Shown: piece after piece, positions 6,159 through 6,967 of the stretch
How positions within the stretch are numbered: position 1 is the first letter of the stretch
Layout of the letters: each line of letters starts with the position of its first letter
NCBI GenBank assembly: GCA_002336985.1
Contig: DDFE01000111.1
Coordinates: forward strand, 973 to 7,939
From: Sphingomonadales bacterium UBA1936
Lineage (GTDB): Bacteria > Pseudomonadota > Alphaproteobacteria > Sphingomonadales > Sphingomonadaceae
Length of the DNA stretch: 6,967 nt
Direction of reading: 5' to 3'
The notes under the pieces: model-generated
The model's input: the letters and a program-made list of their open reading frames with translations, nothing else
What the model was told of the DNA's origin: nothing
Databases searched by the model: none
Made by a program: the position numbers and the translations under genes

Positions 6159-6815
6159 ATGAACCGCTTTCTCGCCGCTCTTGCTCCCGCTGCTCTTCTT
6201 ACCGTTGCGGGTTGTGCCGCCCCTTTCCAGGCGCAGGTTTCACGCTTCCAGCAGATGCCGGCACCACAGGGGCAGACGTTTGCCGTCGTCGCTGACAATC
6301 CCCGTCTGAACGACAGCCTGGAATTCTCGCAATATGCGAACAGCGTATCGCAACGCCTTGCTTCCTATGGCTATATGCAGGCCTCTTCGCCCGCGAGTGC
6401 GAACCTGATCGTGCATCTCGACTATGCCGTGGACAAGGGCCGCGAAAAGATCCGGTCCGTGCCCGGTCCATTCATCGGCCCCCGCTTTGGCTATGCCTAT
6501 GGCTGGGGACCATATCGCCCATACTGGGGCTTCGGGCGCCGCGCATGGGTGTACGGTTTCGACGATCCCTTCCTCTATGGTTCGTCGTATGACGAAGTCG
6601 AAAGCTATACCGTCTATAATTCCGAACTGACGATGCGCATCGACCGCAAGGGCGGAGAGCGCGTGTTCGAAGGGACGGCAAAGGCGATGTCGTCGGACAA
6701 CGACCTGACCACGCTCGTGCCGAATCTAATCGAGGCGATGTTTACCGGCTTCCCGGGCAATTCGGGTCAGACCGTTCGCATCACGGTCGCACCGCCGGAA
6801 CGTCAGAAGCGGTAA
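6159..6815 (+). CDS. DUF4136-type lipoprotein
   Basis: The 218-residue product begins with a lipoprotein signal peptide (MNRFLAALAPAALLTVAGC); the lipobox VAGC places the lipidated Cys at 19, and Ala at +2 favours the outer membrane. The mature part has the DUF4136 layout: an N-terminal strand-helix region with TFAVVADNPRLNDSLEF (40-56), a helix (57-70), ANLIVHLDYAVD (81-92), and a C-terminal strand and helix (YTVYNSELTMRID, 150-162; LVPNLIEAMF, 186-195). An insert at about 103-141 is rich in Gly, Tyr, Trp, Phe and Pro and may be flexible or stick to the envelope. The function of the family is unknown. The start is supported by AAGG at 6146-6149, 9 nt upstream, the clearest ribosome-binding site of the right block. 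The 83-nt gap after trpS, with a LexA-like box, suggests a separate promoter. It converges with dnaA. The family call is from overall pattern and is fairly sure. Confidence 0.85.
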   Translation: MNRFLAALAPAALLTVAGCAAPFQAQVSRFQQMPAPQGQTFAVVADNPRLNDSLEFSQYANSVSQRLASYGYMQASSPASANLIVHLDYAVDKGREKIRSVPGPFIGPRFGYAYGWGPYRPYWGFGRRAWVYGFDDPFLYGSSYDEVESYTVYNSELTMRIDRKGGERVFEGTAKAMSSDNDLTTLVPNLIEAMFTGFPGNSGQTVRITVAPPERQKR

Positions 6816-6822
6816 CTGCGGC

Positions 6823-6841
6823 GGCGCGGCACGGCCGCGCC
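6823..6841. terminator. GC-rich hairpin between convergent lipoprotein gene and dnaA
   Basis: GGCGCGGC (6823-6830) and GCCGCGCC (6834-6841) form a perfect 8-bp stem with a 3-nt loop. It fills most of the 29-nt gap between the two convergent stop codons (6815 and 6845), the right place for a bidirectional terminator. Neither strand has a T-run after the stem, so it may only pause polymerase or stabilise mRNA ends. Confidence 0.45.
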
Positions 6842-6844
6842 TCC

Positions 6845-6967
6845 TCAACCTTCCAGGGCGCGCATCAATGTCCGCACGTCGGCATCGATCTCGGTGTCGA
6901 CGGCGCGCAATTTCTCGATCTGCTTGACCGCGTGGATGACCGTCGTGTGGTCGCGGCCGCCGAAGGC
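6845..6967 (-). CDS. dnaA: Chromosomal replication initiator DnaA (C-terminal end)
   Basis: The last 40 codons and TGA stop of dnaA read from the right edge leftward. DnaA is the AAA+ protein that binds DnaA boxes and opens the chromosomal origin. The fragment opens with AFGGRDHTTVIHAVKQIEKL, the signature of DNA-binding domain IV; the Asp-His-Thr triplet is the part that contacts DnaA-box bases in E. coli. The rest (AVDTEIDADVRTLMRALEG) is the usual C-terminal helix. The ATPase domain and start lie outside the window. It converges on the DUF4136 lipoprotein gene, with a hairpin in the 29-nt gap. Confidence 0.97.
   Translation of the reverse strand, partial: AFGGRDHTTVIHAVKQIEKLRAVDTEIDADVRTLMRALEG

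Overview
The window is GC-rich bacterial chromosome, coding almost end to end. Its gene content and order point to an alphaproteobacterium, most likely Sphingomonadales (Sphingomonas-like). The main clues are a Tim44-like gene beside secB, mltA and a small Smr-domain gene, a sphingomonad-style MurJ and TrpS, and a GTTC-N7-GTTC motif of the alphaproteobacterial LexA type. This taxonomy is inference from protein style and gene order, not from a marker gene. There is no sign of mobile DNA, CRISPR, rRNA or tRNA.

Left block, minus strand, read from about 2776 down to 1. A Tim44-like membrane-anchored protein (2776-2123, GTG start) is followed by the lytic transglycosylase lipoprotein MltA (2126-891), a small Smr-domain protein (913-350), and the 5' part of a two-TM sensor-like gene that runs off the left edge (260-1). 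The first three genes overlap (4 nt, then 23 nt), so they look like one translationally coupled operon. The published-style long frame for MltA starts too early; the lipoprotein signal fixes the start at 2126.

A 153-nt divergent intergenic region (2777-2929) separates this operon from the right block. It holds a plausible minus-strand promoter and a weaker plus-strand one.

Right block, plus strand: secB (2930-3436), murJ (3470-5056) and trpS (5062-6075), probably co-transcribed, with gaps of 33 and 5 nt. After an 83-nt gap comes a DUF4136 lipoprotein gene (6159-6815). A perfect GTTC-N7-GTTC motif sits in that gap and is the most interesting regulatory signal in the window. The right edge holds the last 40 codons of dnaA on the minus strand, convergent with the lipoprotein gene and separated from it by a GC-rich hairpin.

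The theme is cell-envelope upkeep: protein export (SecB), lipid II flipping (MurJ), peptidoglycan turnover (MltA) and two lipoproteins, set among housekeeping genes (trpS, dnaA). I see no obviously new multi-gene system. The items most worth testing are the possible SOS control of the DUF4136 lipoprotein, the coupled tim44-mltA-smr operon, and the hairpin between secB and murJ.
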